Shown: one piece after another, positions 27,662 through 35,744 of the stretch | Numbering within the stretch: position 1 is the first letter of the stretch | How the letters are laid out: every line of letters starts with the position of its first letter | DNA from: Verrucomicrobiota bacterium | GTDB taxonomy: Bacteria > Verrucomicrobiota > Verrucomicrobiia > Opitutales > Opitutaceae | Assembly (NCBI GenBank): GCA_963205455.1 | Contig: CAUJJL010000076.1 | Coordinates: 1-64,000, forward strand | Length of the DNA stretch: 64,000 bases | Direction of reading: 5' to 3' | The notes under the pieces: generated by a model | Told to the model about the DNA's origin: nothing | Database searches by the model: none | The model's input: the letters and a program-made list of their open reading frames with translations, nothing else | Program-made: the position numbers and the translations under genes

Positions 27662-28759
27662 ATGAATCCTAACCCACTACTCGGCCTAGTATTCCACTGG
27701 CTTGGCGGATTAGCCTCTGCGAGCTTTTACTTGCCTTACCGCGGTGTAAGGCGCTGGTCGTGGGAAACCTACTGGCTGGTTGGGGGAGTGTTCAGTTGGA
27801 TCGTTGCCCCTTGGCTCTTCGCCACTCTGTTGGTGCCCGACTTGGTGACAATTCTCCGTGCGGCGCCGTCCCAAAGCCTCTTCTTTGCGTATTTCTTCGG
27901 CGCCTTGTGGGGACTCGGCGGGCTGACGTTCGGTCTGACAATGCGCTATCTCGGGATCGGACTCGGTATGGCAATTGCCCTGAGCCTCTGTTCTGCTTTT
28001 GGCACGCTTGTGCCGCCTTTGTTCGCTGGTGAATTGGGGAATATTGCAAGTACGCCCTCCGGGTTGTTCGTGCTGGTCGGCGTTGTCGTTTGCCTAGTTG
28101 GCATCGGCCTTTGCGGTTTGGCCGGCGTGCGAAAGGAGAAGGAGCTAGACGCGGAGCAAAAGAAGGCCGCGGTGAAGGAATTCAACTTCCGCAAAGGAGT
28201 TATGGTTGCCATCTTTTCCGGCGTGATGAGTTCGTGCTTTGCCTACGGCCTTGCTGCCGGAAAGCCGATCGCGGATCTTGCGCGTCAATCATTGCTTACG
28301 CACGGCGGCTCCACTCTATGGCAGAATCTCCCTGTGTTGATTGCGGTGCTGCTCGGCGGCTTCACGACGAATTTCATTTGGTGTGCCATCCTCGCTGTGC
28401 GCAACCGCAGCCACGGCGAGTATGTTGCACTCAATAACGAAGTTGAAGGTTCAGGGAAACGTGCCGCGCTATCCATCAACTACCTGCTTTCTGCTACCGC
28501 TGGCGTAACGTGGTACCTGCAGTTTTTCTTTTACAGCATGGGGCAAACGAAAATGGGGGAATACGAATTCTCCAGTTGGACGCTTCATATGGCCAGCATC
28601 ATCCTGTTCAGCTCGCTATGGGGCATCGTACTGCACGAGTGGCGCGGTTCCAGTAAACGCACGCATCATTTCATCTTCGCCGGAATCGCGGTACTTGTGT
28701 TTTCCACATTGGTGGTCGGTTACGGAAACTATCTTGGTGCCCACGCTTCGGCGCATTGA
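27662..28759 (+). CDS. rhaT: L-rhamnose/H+ symporter RhaT
   Basis: This 365-residue inner-membrane protein has about ten hydrophobic segments. It matches the RhaT family closely: SASFYLPYRGVRRWSWETYWLVGGVFSWIVAPW at the N-terminus and GALWGLGGLTFGLTMRYLGIGLGMAIALSLCSAFGTLVPPLF next. It would import L-rhamnose released in the periplasm. It starts 34 bp after the GH3 stop and is presumably co-transcribed with it. Its presence identifies rhamnose as the product of the locus. Genes for intracellular rhamnose catabolism (isomerase, kinase, aldolase) are not in the window, so they must be encoded elsewhere. Confidence 0.93.
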   Translation: MNPNPLLGLVFHWLGGLASASFYLPYRGVRRWSWETYWLVGGVFSWIVAPWLFATLLVPDLVTILRAAPSQSLFFAYFFGALWGLGGLTFGLTMRYLGIGLGMAIALSLCSAFGTLVPPLFAGELGNIASTPSGLFVLVGVVVCLVGIGLCGLAGVRKEKELDAEQKKAAVKEFNFRKGVMVAIFSGVMSSCFAYGLAAGKPIADLARQSLLTHGGSTLWQNLPVLIAVLLGGFTTNFIWCAILAVRNRSHGEYVALNNEVEGSGKRAALSINYLLSATAGVTWYLQFFFYSMGQTKMGEYEFSSWTLHMASIILFSSLWGIVLHEWRGSSKRTHHFIFAGIAVLVFSTLVVGYGNYLGAHASAH

Positions 28760-28954
28760 ATCGTGGACGTTCAATACGGACACCGGACTGGAAGAAGCGA
28801 CCACCGAGTCATCGTCACCCTGGGCTTGCCGACTTTGGCCATGTCGAGACCTTCAATAACTCCACGTGGTATTCCCCAACCCCCTCGGTTGCCTCTCCCC
28901 TGTGGTCTCCAAGAAGTGGCACCAGCGGGGCCAGTGTCATCAGCTTGAATCGGA

Positions 28955-30199
28955 TTAGCGCGCTCTTGCCACGACGGCCCCGAGGCGGGCGATGCCTTGT
29001 TCGATGCTTTCTTCGGTGGCGTTGCTGAAATTGAGGCGCAGCGTGTTTTTCACGGGGCGGTCGACCCAGAAGGGGGCGCCGGGGACGAACGCGACTTTTT
29101 GTGCGAGGGCTTGGGGGAGCAGGGCGACAGTGTCGACATGGGCGGGCGCGTTTACCCAGAGGAAGAGGCCTCCTTCCGGGGTGGTCCAGGTGCAGCCCTC
29201 CGGAAAGAATCGGCGAAGCGCGGAGAGCATGTGCGTCCGGCGGCGACCATAGACTTCGCGGAGTCTTGCTACGTGCCGGGTGAGCATGCCATCGTGTCGC
29301 ACCGTTTCCCAGATGATGCGCTGATTGAACGTCGCGGTATGCAGGTCGGTGGCCTGTTTCGCAGTCACCACACGATCGAAAAAGGTGCGGTTGGGTGCGA
29401 CCATCCAGGCGACGCGGAGGCCGGGGGCGAGAATCTTGCTGAAGGTGCCGAGGTAGATGGAGGTCTGGCCCACGTTGACTGAACTCAGCGCCGGTACGGG
29501 GGTGCCTGCAAAGCGCAATTCGCCATAGGGGTCGTCCTCCACAACGGGGAGGGAGAATCGGGCGGCGATGCGGACGATTTCCTGACGACGCGCGGGCGGC
29601 AGGGTGGTTCCGGTCGGATTCTGGAAAGTGGGATTGAGATAGAGAAACTTGGGGCGCACTGAGGCGCGTTCCAGGTGATGCTCGAGTGCATCGGGCAGAA
29701 TGCCCTGTGCATCGGAGTTGATGCCAACGACGTGAGCCTGGTAGGAGCGAAAGGCCTGAAGTGCACCGAGGTAGGCAGGGTTTTCGGTGAGAATGGTATC
29801 GCCTGGGTCAATCAGCACCTTGGCGATGAGATCGAGTCCCTGTTGGGAGCCATGCAGCATCACCACGCGATCGGGGGTCGGATGGAGGCCAACGGTTTCG
29901 GCGAGATGTCGGCAGATCCATTCACGCAGGGGAAGGAATCCTTCGGTTATCCCGTACTGGAGGGCGGCGGGTCCGTCGTTTGCCAGGACCTGCTCCGCGG
30001 CGCGGGCCACGAGGTTTACCGGAAACAGTTCGGGCGCGGGCAGTCCGCCTGCAAAGGAGATGATGTCTGGGGATTCCGCGACCTTCAGGATTTCGCGGAT
30101 CAGGCTTGGCTTGAAACCTGCCGTCCTCGCGGCATAGCGAAATGCCAGATCGACGGTCGCGGATGATGGAGACAGGTCTTCGACGATGGAGGGCTTCAC
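28955..30199 (-). CDS. PLP-dependent aminotransferase (class I, LysN/2-aminoadipate type)
   Basis: This 414-residue fold-type I aminotransferase has no N-terminal regulator domain. Visible landmarks are ISFAGGLPAPELFP, the MLHGSQQGLDLI cofactor region, YLNPTFQNPTGTT (substrate/PLP-binding Asn), VVEDDPYGELRF (PLP Asp/Tyr) and GTFSKILAPGLRVAW with the Schiff-base lysine. The group includes 2-aminoadipate and broad-specificity leucine/valine transaminases. Translation starts at GTG, which overlaps the TGA of the small ORF upstream (GTGA). An attenuator-like leader with a Val/Ile run lies upstream of that ORF, suggesting a role in branched-chain amino acid transamination. Specificity cannot be fixed from sequence alone. 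Confidence 0.9.
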   Translation of the reverse strand: MKPSIVEDLSPSSATVDLAFRYAARTAGFKPSLIREILKVAESPDIISFAGGLPAPELFPVNLVARAAEQVLANDGPAALQYGITEGFLPLREWICRHLAETVGLHPTPDRVVMLHGSQQGLDLIAKVLIDPGDTILTENPAYLGALQAFRSYQAHVVGINSDAQGILPDALEHHLERASVRPKFLYLNPTFQNPTGTTLPPARRQEIVRIAARFSLPVVEDDPYGELRFAGTPVPALSSVNVGQTSIYLGTFSKILAPGLRVAWMVAPNRTFFDRVVTAKQATDLHTATFNQRIIWETVRHDGMLTRHVARLREVYGRRRTHMLSALRRFFPEGCTWTTPEGGLFLWVNAPAHVDTVALLPQALAQKVAFVPGAPFWVDRPVKNTLRLNFSNATEESIEQGIARLGAVVARAR

Positions 30200-30402
30200 G
30201 GGAAGTCGATGTCGAAATTTCCCTGGTGGCTGTCGGTCAGGTCCTCGCGCAGGTTCATCACGAGGAGGTCGTGGTGCTGGGCGAATCCGCAGGTATCGAG
30301 GAACGGGAGCGGCCGGGCGCAGCGGATGGTTTGTCGGCGACGGTCGTCGTCGTCCGATTCTTCTTCAATGATGGGCTTGGGCAAGCCGAGGAACGTATTC
30401 AT
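30196..30402 (-). CDS. Small protein coupled to the aminotransferase
   Basis: This 68-residue reading frame overlaps the aminotransferase start by 4 nt (GTGA), which suggests translational coupling. It begins MNTFLGLPKPIIEE, has an acidic run (EESDDDD) followed by a basic one (RRR), and ends DIDFP. It has no signal peptide or membrane segment and I recognise no family. It is the first gene after the leader and terminator and would be regulated with the aminotransferase. It could be a real small protein or only a coupling cistron; I favour a real gene because the overlap is exact. Confidence 0.55.
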   Translation of the reverse strand: MNTFLGLPKPIIEEESDDDDRRRQTIRCARPLPFLDTCGFAQHHDLLVMNLREDLTDSHQGNFDIDFP

Positions 30403-30460
30403 GGTTGGAGGCGGTTATTTGTTTTTGTTTGCCGCCCCCTTTCGTCGTTCACCGCGGGGG

Positions 30461-30497
30461 AAATAAAAAACCCCCTTCGGTGAGACACCGAAGGGGG
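30461..30497 (-). terminator. Intrinsic terminator of the attenuator
   Basis: A perfect 12-bp stem, CCCCCTTCGGTG (30471-30482) with CACCGAAGGGGG (30486-30497), has a 3-nt loop. On the minus strand it is followed by TTTTTTATTT. It lies 18 nt after the leader-peptide stop and about 60 nt before the small ORF, the position expected of an attenuator rather than of the end of a gene. Confidence 0.85.
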
Positions 30498-30515
30498 CGA
30501 AAGTCAGAGAAGACG

Positions 30516-30620
30516 TCAGCTCCCTCGCGGTGTTCGGATAATAACGGACACGACGGCGACGGCGACCACGGAAGCGTGGGCGAGCGAGCTGCCAAAATGC
30601 GTCGTGTGAGCGAGGGACAT
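30516..30620 (-). CDS. Val/Ile-rich leader peptide of an amino-acid attenuator
   Basis: This 34-codon frame begins MSLAHTTHFG and contains SVVAVAVVSVII, with six Val and two Ile codons in eleven, then RTPRGS and stop 18 nt before a strong terminator. The arrangement matches ilv-type attenuation, where ribosome stalling at scarce Val/Ile codons prevents terminator formation. Alternative pairings are visible: TCCCTCGC at the start with GCGAGGGA at the end of the leader, and ACACCG in the leader with CGGTGT in the terminator arm. The downstream genes are a small ORF and an aminotransferase. No Shine-Dalgarno is evident, which is common in this genome. A TTGACA at 30660-30665 could be its -35 box. 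Confidence 0.7.
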   Translation of the reverse strand: MSLAHTTHFGSSLAHASVVAVAVVSVIIRTPRGS

Positions 30621-30716
30621 TGCCGTTGTGCGAGTAGAGCTGATGGAGAGTGTTTCCGATGTCAAGACACCGTTTGCGGATAAACTATCGGCACCGAGTC
30701 CGGAAACTCAAAGGGA

Positions 30717-30944
30717 TCAAGCGGTCGAGCGCTTCATGGCCACTCCGATGCCGACCAGGGCGATGACGCCTCCGGCGACCATATAGATGACATGTTTCGG
30801 GGTGCGGGATCCACCGTCGACGGCGTTTGCGACCTTGGCACTGGCTTCGGCGGCTGCGCCCGCCATGGAGTCCTTTTGGGTCCAGCCCTTGTAGAAGAGG
30901 AATGCGCCGACAACGATCAGAACGATACCGATGAGCTTATTCAT
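30717..30944 (-). CDS. DUF3185-like small membrane protein
   Basis: This 75-residue protein has two hydrophobic helices (LIGIVLIVVGAFLFYKGW at 4-21 and VIYMVAGGVIALVGIGVAM at 52-70) joined by a small Ala-rich loop (MAGAAAEASAKVANAV). This layout matches DUF3185 inner-membrane proteins, whose function is unknown. The gene lies upstream of the attenuator on the same strand, but 97 bp separate its stop from the leader start, so it is probably a separate unit. A divergent TPR protein starts 162 bp away. Confidence 0.75.
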   Translation of the reverse strand: MNKLIGIVLIVVGAFLFYKGWTQKDSMAGAAAEASAKVANAVDGGSRTPKHVIYMVAGGVIALVGIGVAMKRSTA

Positions 30945-31105
30945 TTTTTTTGGGAGTTTTACTTAAGGAACAATTGACAGAGACGGGCGCGAAGTTGCCC
31001 GGCGTGGCGCCGATTGGCAATGGCGATTCTTACGTAGACTCAAGGGAAATGGTTTGGAGGTTCGACCTCGCTTGCAAACGCCGGTGTGACGCATAACCCT
31101 GAAGC

Positions 31106-33685
31106 ATGCGAGGGCAACTGTTCGCGGGCAGGTACCGGCAATGCTTCAGGCCTTTGGTCGCTGCATGCCTGCTCCTCGTCGCTACCCTTGGCGCATCGGG
31201 TGCGGAGCCTTGGGAAGATGCCAGAGCTCAATTGCTTAAGGGGAATTATGAGGACATCATTCGTGTGGCAACCCAGGCATCGGAATCCAAGGATGCTGGC
31301 GAAGATTGGCCCCTGGTCCTGGCGGATGCCCTTATGGCGGTGGGTAACTATGCGGATGCGGAGTCGGTCCTGCATCAGGCGATGCTGAAAGAAACGCAGA
31401 GCATTCGTTTGCGTTGGAAGGCGAGGGAGGTGGCGCTTGCGCTGGGTCAGACCAAGGCGGCGGCAACCCTGTTGACGGAGATGGCCGACCGGGTTGTCAG
31501 GCGGCGCGGGGCATTTCGTTCTGCTGCTGAAATTGTCGCCTTTGGCCGGATGGCCCTGGCCATGGGCGCGGATCCGAAGGATGTACTGGAGCGCCTGTAT
31601 GCGGAAGCACAGAAGAACGATCCCGGGCTGCGGGATGTCTATCTCGCCCGCGGGGAATTGGCGCTGGAGAAACACGATTTTCCGCTGGCCGCAAAGGCGT
31701 TCTCCGAAGGACTCGAGAAACACCCCAACGATCCCGATCTTCTCTATGGAGCGGCCTGTGCGTTCGAGGAAGGAGATCGCAAGGCCATGCTTGCCTCCCT
31801 CGAGGCAGCCTTGACCGCCAATCCCCGTCATGTGCCCAGCCTCCTACTGCAGGTGGATCACGAGGTTGACGCGGAAAACTATTCAGGTGCCGAGGAACTC
31901 CTCAGGAAATGTGATGGCATTCATCCCGGACATCCGGACGTTGCAGCCTATCGTGCGGTTATCGCCACACTTTCGAATCTGGCTGCGGCGGCAGGTGTCG
32001 CCCGTTCCACGGGCCTGACCCTTTGGGCGGAGAATCCGCGCGTCGACTACCTGATCGGGAAAAAGCTCTCGCAAAAATACCGTTTTGAGGAAGGAGCTGC
32101 CGCGCAACGGAGGGCGCTGGCATTTGACAGCAACTATCTGCCCGCCAAGGCCCAACTCGCGAGCGATCTCCTTCGGCTCGGAGTGGGCGTGGAGGGAGAG
32201 GGCTGGGCTCTTGCGCAAGCGGTGCATGAGAAGGACGGCTATGACGTCGAGGCCTACAACCTGGTCACGCTGCGCGACAGCCTCGCCAAGTATGCGGAGA
32301 TCAAGAACGACCATTTCATCCTCAGAATGCCATCGAAGGAGAGCGCCGTCTATGGGGCGCGCGTGCTGGCACTGCTCACTCGCGCAAGGGAGTCGCTTGT
32401 TGCCCGCTATGGTGTCGAACTGGATGAACCGACGCGGGTCGACATCTTTGGCGATCAGAAGGATTTTGCCGTGCGCACGTTTGGCATGCCTGACGTGCAG
32501 GGGTTTCTTGGAGTCTGTTTTGGACGCGTGATCACCGCCAACAGCCCCGTTGCGCTCGGCGGCAAGGGAACCAACTGGGAGTCGGTGCTCTGGCACGAGT
32601 TCTGTCACGTTGTCACCCTCCAGTTCACACACAACAAGATGCCGCGATGGCTGAGCGAGGGCATTTCGGTGTATGAGGAGAGCCGCGCGGATCCGGCCTG
32701 GGGAATGCAGATGACACCGCGGTTCAGGCAGATGATCCGCGATGGGAAACTCACCCCGATCGTGAAGCTCAGCTCGGTCTTCCTGACGGCCCCGAATCCT
32801 GAGGCAGTGCAGTTTGCCTATTTCCAGTCCTCGCTGGTCGTCGAGTTCATCGTCGAGCGCTACGGCCTCGGGGCGATGAAGGCCATTCTTCAGTCGCTGC
32901 GGGACGGCGGCGACAGCCTGACCGCGATCGCACGGCATGCGGCGCCGCTGGATGATCTTGATCGGGAGTTTGTCGTCTTTGCCCAGCGGAAAGCCCATGC
33001 GTTTGCCAGCGATGCAGCGATGGAAACGCCCCCGGCACCTTTACTGAAGCCCGGGGCAGAAGCCCAACTAGCCGACTGGGTTGAAAAGAATCCCGAAAAC
33101 TTCTGGGGAGCGCTGGCCTTGGCGCGCCACTGGGCAAAGGAGGAGAAGTGGGACAAGATGGTTCCGCTCCTCGTTGACCATATCAAACGGTTTCCGGCCC
33201 ATGCGGAGGGTGACAGCGCCTACGCCTATCTGGCTGCGGCCTATCGGAACCTGGACAACCCTTCGGAGGAGGAGCAGGTGCTGACGGCGTGGACGGCGTT
33301 AAACGATGAAACCACGGATGGATTTCTCCGTCTCATGGTACTGACAGAGAAGCGTGAAGACTGGGCGGCAGTGGCCCGGAATGCGGAACGCTTTCTCGCG
33401 GTCAATCCCATGGTTGCAGCCCCCTATGAATCCCTGGCACGTGCGGAGACTCATCTGAAACAACCGCGTGCTGCGATCGCCGCGTGCAAGACCCTGCTCG
33501 AACTCGGAGCGGCAAATCCCTCCGATGTGCATTTTCAACTGGCTGAGTTGCTCCATGGCCTGGGTGACCCTGCTGCGCGCACCCACGTGCTGGCAGCATT
33601 GGAAGACGCACCCCGGCATCGTGAAGCGCTCGTGCTGCTGCTGAAAATCCATCAGACGCAGGCGCCTGCGTCCCTCACGCGATGA
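31106..33685 (+). CDS. Exported TPR protein with gluzincin-like peptidase (peptidase MA-like) domain
   Basis: This 859-residue protein has an N-terminal signal peptide (LVAACLLLVATLGASGAE). TPR-like helical repeats (about 25-400 and 650-850) flank a metallopeptidase-like domain. The zinc motif is His497-Glu498-Phe-Cys-His501, followed after about 16 residues by WLSEG with Glu518 as likely third ligand, so the site looks intact. Such proteins are thought to act in the periplasm; the substrate is unknown. It is the first gene of an eight-gene run in which the next gene overlaps its stop by 4 nt (ATGA). A second, degenerate relative is encoded at 53873-55654. Confidence 0.82.
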   Translation: MRGQLFAGRYRQCFRPLVAACLLLVATLGASGAEPWEDARAQLLKGNYEDIIRVATQASESKDAGEDWPLVLADALMAVGNYADAESVLHQAMLKETQSIRLRWKAREVALALGQTKAAATLLTEMADRVVRRRGAFRSAAEIVAFGRMALAMGADPKDVLERLYAEAQKNDPGLRDVYLARGELALEKHDFPLAAKAFSEGLEKHPNDPDLLYGAACAFEEGDRKAMLASLEAALTANPRHVPSLLLQVDHEVDAENYSGAEELLRKCDGIHPGHPDVAAYRAVIATLSNLAAAAGVARSTGLTLWAENPRVDYLIGKKLSQKYRFEEGAAAQRRALAFDSNYLPAKAQLASDLLRLGVGVEGEGWALAQAVHEKDGYDVEAYNLVTLRDSLAKYAEIKNDHFILRMPSKESAVYGARVLALLTRARESLVARYGVELDEPTRVDIFGDQKDFAVRTFGMPDVQGFLGVCFGRVITANSPVALGGKGTNWESVLWHEFCHVVTLQFTHNKMPRWLSEGISVYEESRADPAWGMQMTPRFRQMIRDGKLTPIVKLSSVFLTAPNPEAVQFAYFQSSLVVEFIVERYGLGAMKAILQSLRDGGDSLTAIARHAAPLDDLDREFVVFAQRKAHAFASDAAMETPPAPLLKPGAEAQLADWVEKNPENFWGALALARHWAKEEKWDKMVPLLVDHIKRFPAHAEGDSAYAYLAAAYRNLDNPSEEEQVLTAWTALNDETTDGFLRLMVLTEKREDWAAVARNAERFLAVNPMVAAPYESLARAETHLKQPRAAIAACKTLLELGAANPSDVHFQLAELLHGLGDPAARTHVLAALEDAPRHREALVLLLKIHQTQAPASLTR

Positions 33686-34620
33686 AACCTCCCCGCATGC
33701 TTACCGCCAGCGATTGCGAGCATCGCATCGGCCTGAAAAGGATCGGGCGTTCCCTTTCGCATTTGTGCAGCGTGCTGATTGCGATCGGGACAATCTCTCC
33801 GATGTGGTCGCCGCAAGCGATGGCGCAAGGTTGGTGGGGCGAAGGCGGATACGTGGGGGAGGAGGTGCGCACGGCACGCGAGATCCCGACTCACAGCACG
33901 GATACTCCGATGTGGGAGAATCCGCGGCAGTACCGGCATGATGTCTTCACCTTTGCGCGTATCCGCTATGATCGGGGCAATTTCGGCTACGCAAGATCGC
34001 GGGGCGGATGGCGGACCGATCTGCCCGACAGCGATCTCAACCTTTCGTTCCGGTTGCAGCAGATGACCTCGATGAAAGTCGATCCCGACGCACGAATCAT
34101 CCGCCTCACGGATCCGGAGCTGGCCGACTATCCCTTCATCTATATCGTCGAGCCCGGCGGACTTTTCCTCCAGGACAGCGAGGCGCAGGCGCTGAAAAAG
34201 TACCTGCTCAACGGCGGTTTCCTCATGCTGGATGATTTTTGGGGAGAGCGGGAGTGGGCGAACATGGCGCACGAACTGAAGAAGGTCTTTCCGGATCGTT
34301 CGTTCACCGATATCCCCCTCAGTCACCCGGTTTATCATTGCGTGTTTGAAATCAAGGCCAAGGGGCAGGTTCCCAATATCTACACCGGCGTGCAGAGTCA
34401 GGCTGACGGCGTCACCTGGGAGCGCGAGGATGCCCAGGAGGTGCATCATCGGGGCCTTTTCGATGACAAGGGACGCCTGATGGTGATCGCCACGCACAAT
34501 ACGGACAACGGTGACGGCTGGGAGCGCGAGGGTGAGAACGACTACTATTTTCACACCTTTTCCGAGAAGATCGCCTATCCGCTTGGAATAAACATCATCT
34601 TCTATGCAATGACCCATTGA
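33682..34620 (+). CDS. DUF4159 domain protein, exported
   Basis: This 312-residue protein begins with a positively charged region and hydrophobic signal (LCSVLIAIGTISPMWSPQAMAQG). DUF4159 features follow: FTFARIRYDRG, the strand-rich DYPFIYIVEPGGLFLQ and GGFLMLDDFWGEREW, and a C-terminal GINIIFYAMTH. The fold resembles a glutamine-amidotransferase-like Rossmann domain. Its partners in other bacteria are MoxR ATPases and BatA proteins, as here. Both ends overlap or abut neighbouring genes, so it is in the middle of an operon. Biochemical role unknown. Confidence 0.85.
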   Translation: MKPPRMLTASDCEHRIGLKRIGRSLSHLCSVLIAIGTISPMWSPQAMAQGWWGEGGYVGEEVRTAREIPTHSTDTPMWENPRQYRHDVFTFARIRYDRGNFGYARSRGGWRTDLPDSDLNLSFRLQQMTSMKVDPDARIIRLTDPELADYPFIYIVEPGGLFLQDSEAQALKKYLLNGGFLMLDDFWGEREWANMAHELKKVFPDRSFTDIPLSHPVYHCVFEIKAKGQVPNIYTGVQSQADGVTWEREDAQEVHHRGLFDDKGRLMVIATHNTDNGDGWEREGENDYYFHTFSEKIAYPLGINIIFYAMTH

Positions 34621-34673
34621 TGAGGCTGGCTCTCCCGCCTCCCCATCATCCCCGATTCCAAAACCCTTCGCCC

Positions 34674-35723
34674 ATGGACGAAATCCCTCCCGTATCCGCC
34701 TCCGTTGAAACACCCCCGTTGCCGCCGTCGGATCGTTTTGAAGTCGAGCGCAGGTCGGCGCAGTTGCTTCGAGAGGGGCGTCCGCGGATCGAGGCGGAAC
34801 TTGCGAAGGCGATCGTTGGCCAGCGTGCAATCATTGAACAGATCCTGATCGCACTCCTGTCGGGCGGTCACTGCCTGATCACCGGGGCTCCGGGACTCGC
34901 AAAGACGCTGCTGGTTAAGTCCATCGCGCGGATCTTCCGGCTGGATTTCCAGCGGATCCAGTTCACGCCGGATCTCATGCCGGCCGATGTGACCGGCACC
35001 GAGATCCTGCAGGATGTTCTTGGCGAGCGAAAGATCGCGTTCGTTCGTGGACCGATCTTCGCAAACATGGTGCTGGCTGATGAGATCAACCGCACGCCGC
35101 CGAAGACCCAGGCGGCCCTGCTGGAGGCGATGCAGGAACACCAGGTGACCGCCGGAGGGGTGCGGCATCCGCTGCCGGAGCCGTTTTTTGTCCTGGCCAC
35201 GCAGAATCCGATCGAGATGGAGGGGACGTACCCGTTGCCCGAAGCGCAGCTTGATCGGTTCATGTTCAATGTCGTCGTGGATTATCTGCCCGAGGACGAG
35301 GAAGTCGATGTCGTCGCCCGTACCACGCGGGGAGACGGCGAGCCGATCGAACCCCTCTTTGATGGAACCGACGTGCTCGGTTTTCATGCGCTCGTGCGCA
35401 CGGTGCCGGTCGCGGAGGAGATGGTGCGCTATGCGGTGCGCCTTGCTGCGTCCTCGCGGCCCAATCGCGCGGGGGCACCGGATTTTGTGAACACCTGGGT
35501 AAACTGGGGCGCGGGCACCCGGGCGGCCCAGTTCCTGATCCTGGGCGCGAAGGCGCGTGCGATCCTCCAAGGTCGCTCCCATGTCACCCTCGACGACATC
35601 AAGGCGCTCGCGGCTCCGACCCTGCGCCATCGCATCCTGTTGAACTATCGGGCGGAGGCGGACGGGGTCCGCATCGAGGACATCATCGACAAGCTCGTCG
35701 CTGCCCAGACACCGCCCGTCTGA
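34674..35723 (+). CDS. MoxR-family AAA+ ATPase
   Basis: This 349-residue cytoplasmic ATPase has Walker A GAPGLAKTLL at about 72-81, Walker B VLADEINRTPPKTQAALLEAMQE, sensor 1 FFVLATQNPIEMEGTYPLPEAQLDRF, and the C-terminal lid. MoxR proteins act as chaperone-like ATPases on vWA-domain partners, and DUF58 and vWA genes follow at once. The start is uncertain: an ATG at 34620 overlaps the previous stop (TGATG) and a TTG at 34617 is possible, but the ATG at 34674 (MDEIPPV) gives the usual N-terminal length. It is the central enzyme of this operon. Confidence 0.93.
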   Translation: MDEIPPVSASVETPPLPPSDRFEVERRSAQLLREGRPRIEAELAKAIVGQRAIIEQILIALLSGGHCLITGAPGLAKTLLVKSIARIFRLDFQRIQFTPDLMPADVTGTEILQDVLGERKIAFVRGPIFANMVLADEINRTPPKTQAALLEAMQEHQVTAGGVRHPLPEPFFVLATQNPIEMEGTYPLPEAQLDRFMFNVVVDYLPEDEEVDVVARTTRGDGEPIEPLFDGTDVLGFHALVRTVPVAEEMVRYAVRLAASSRPNRAGAPDFVNTWVNWGAGTRAAQFLILGAKARAILQGRSHVTLDDIKALAAPTLRHRILLNYRAEADGVRIEDIIDKLVAAQTPPV

Positions 35724-35744
35724 AACGACTGAAGTCCCGGAGCC

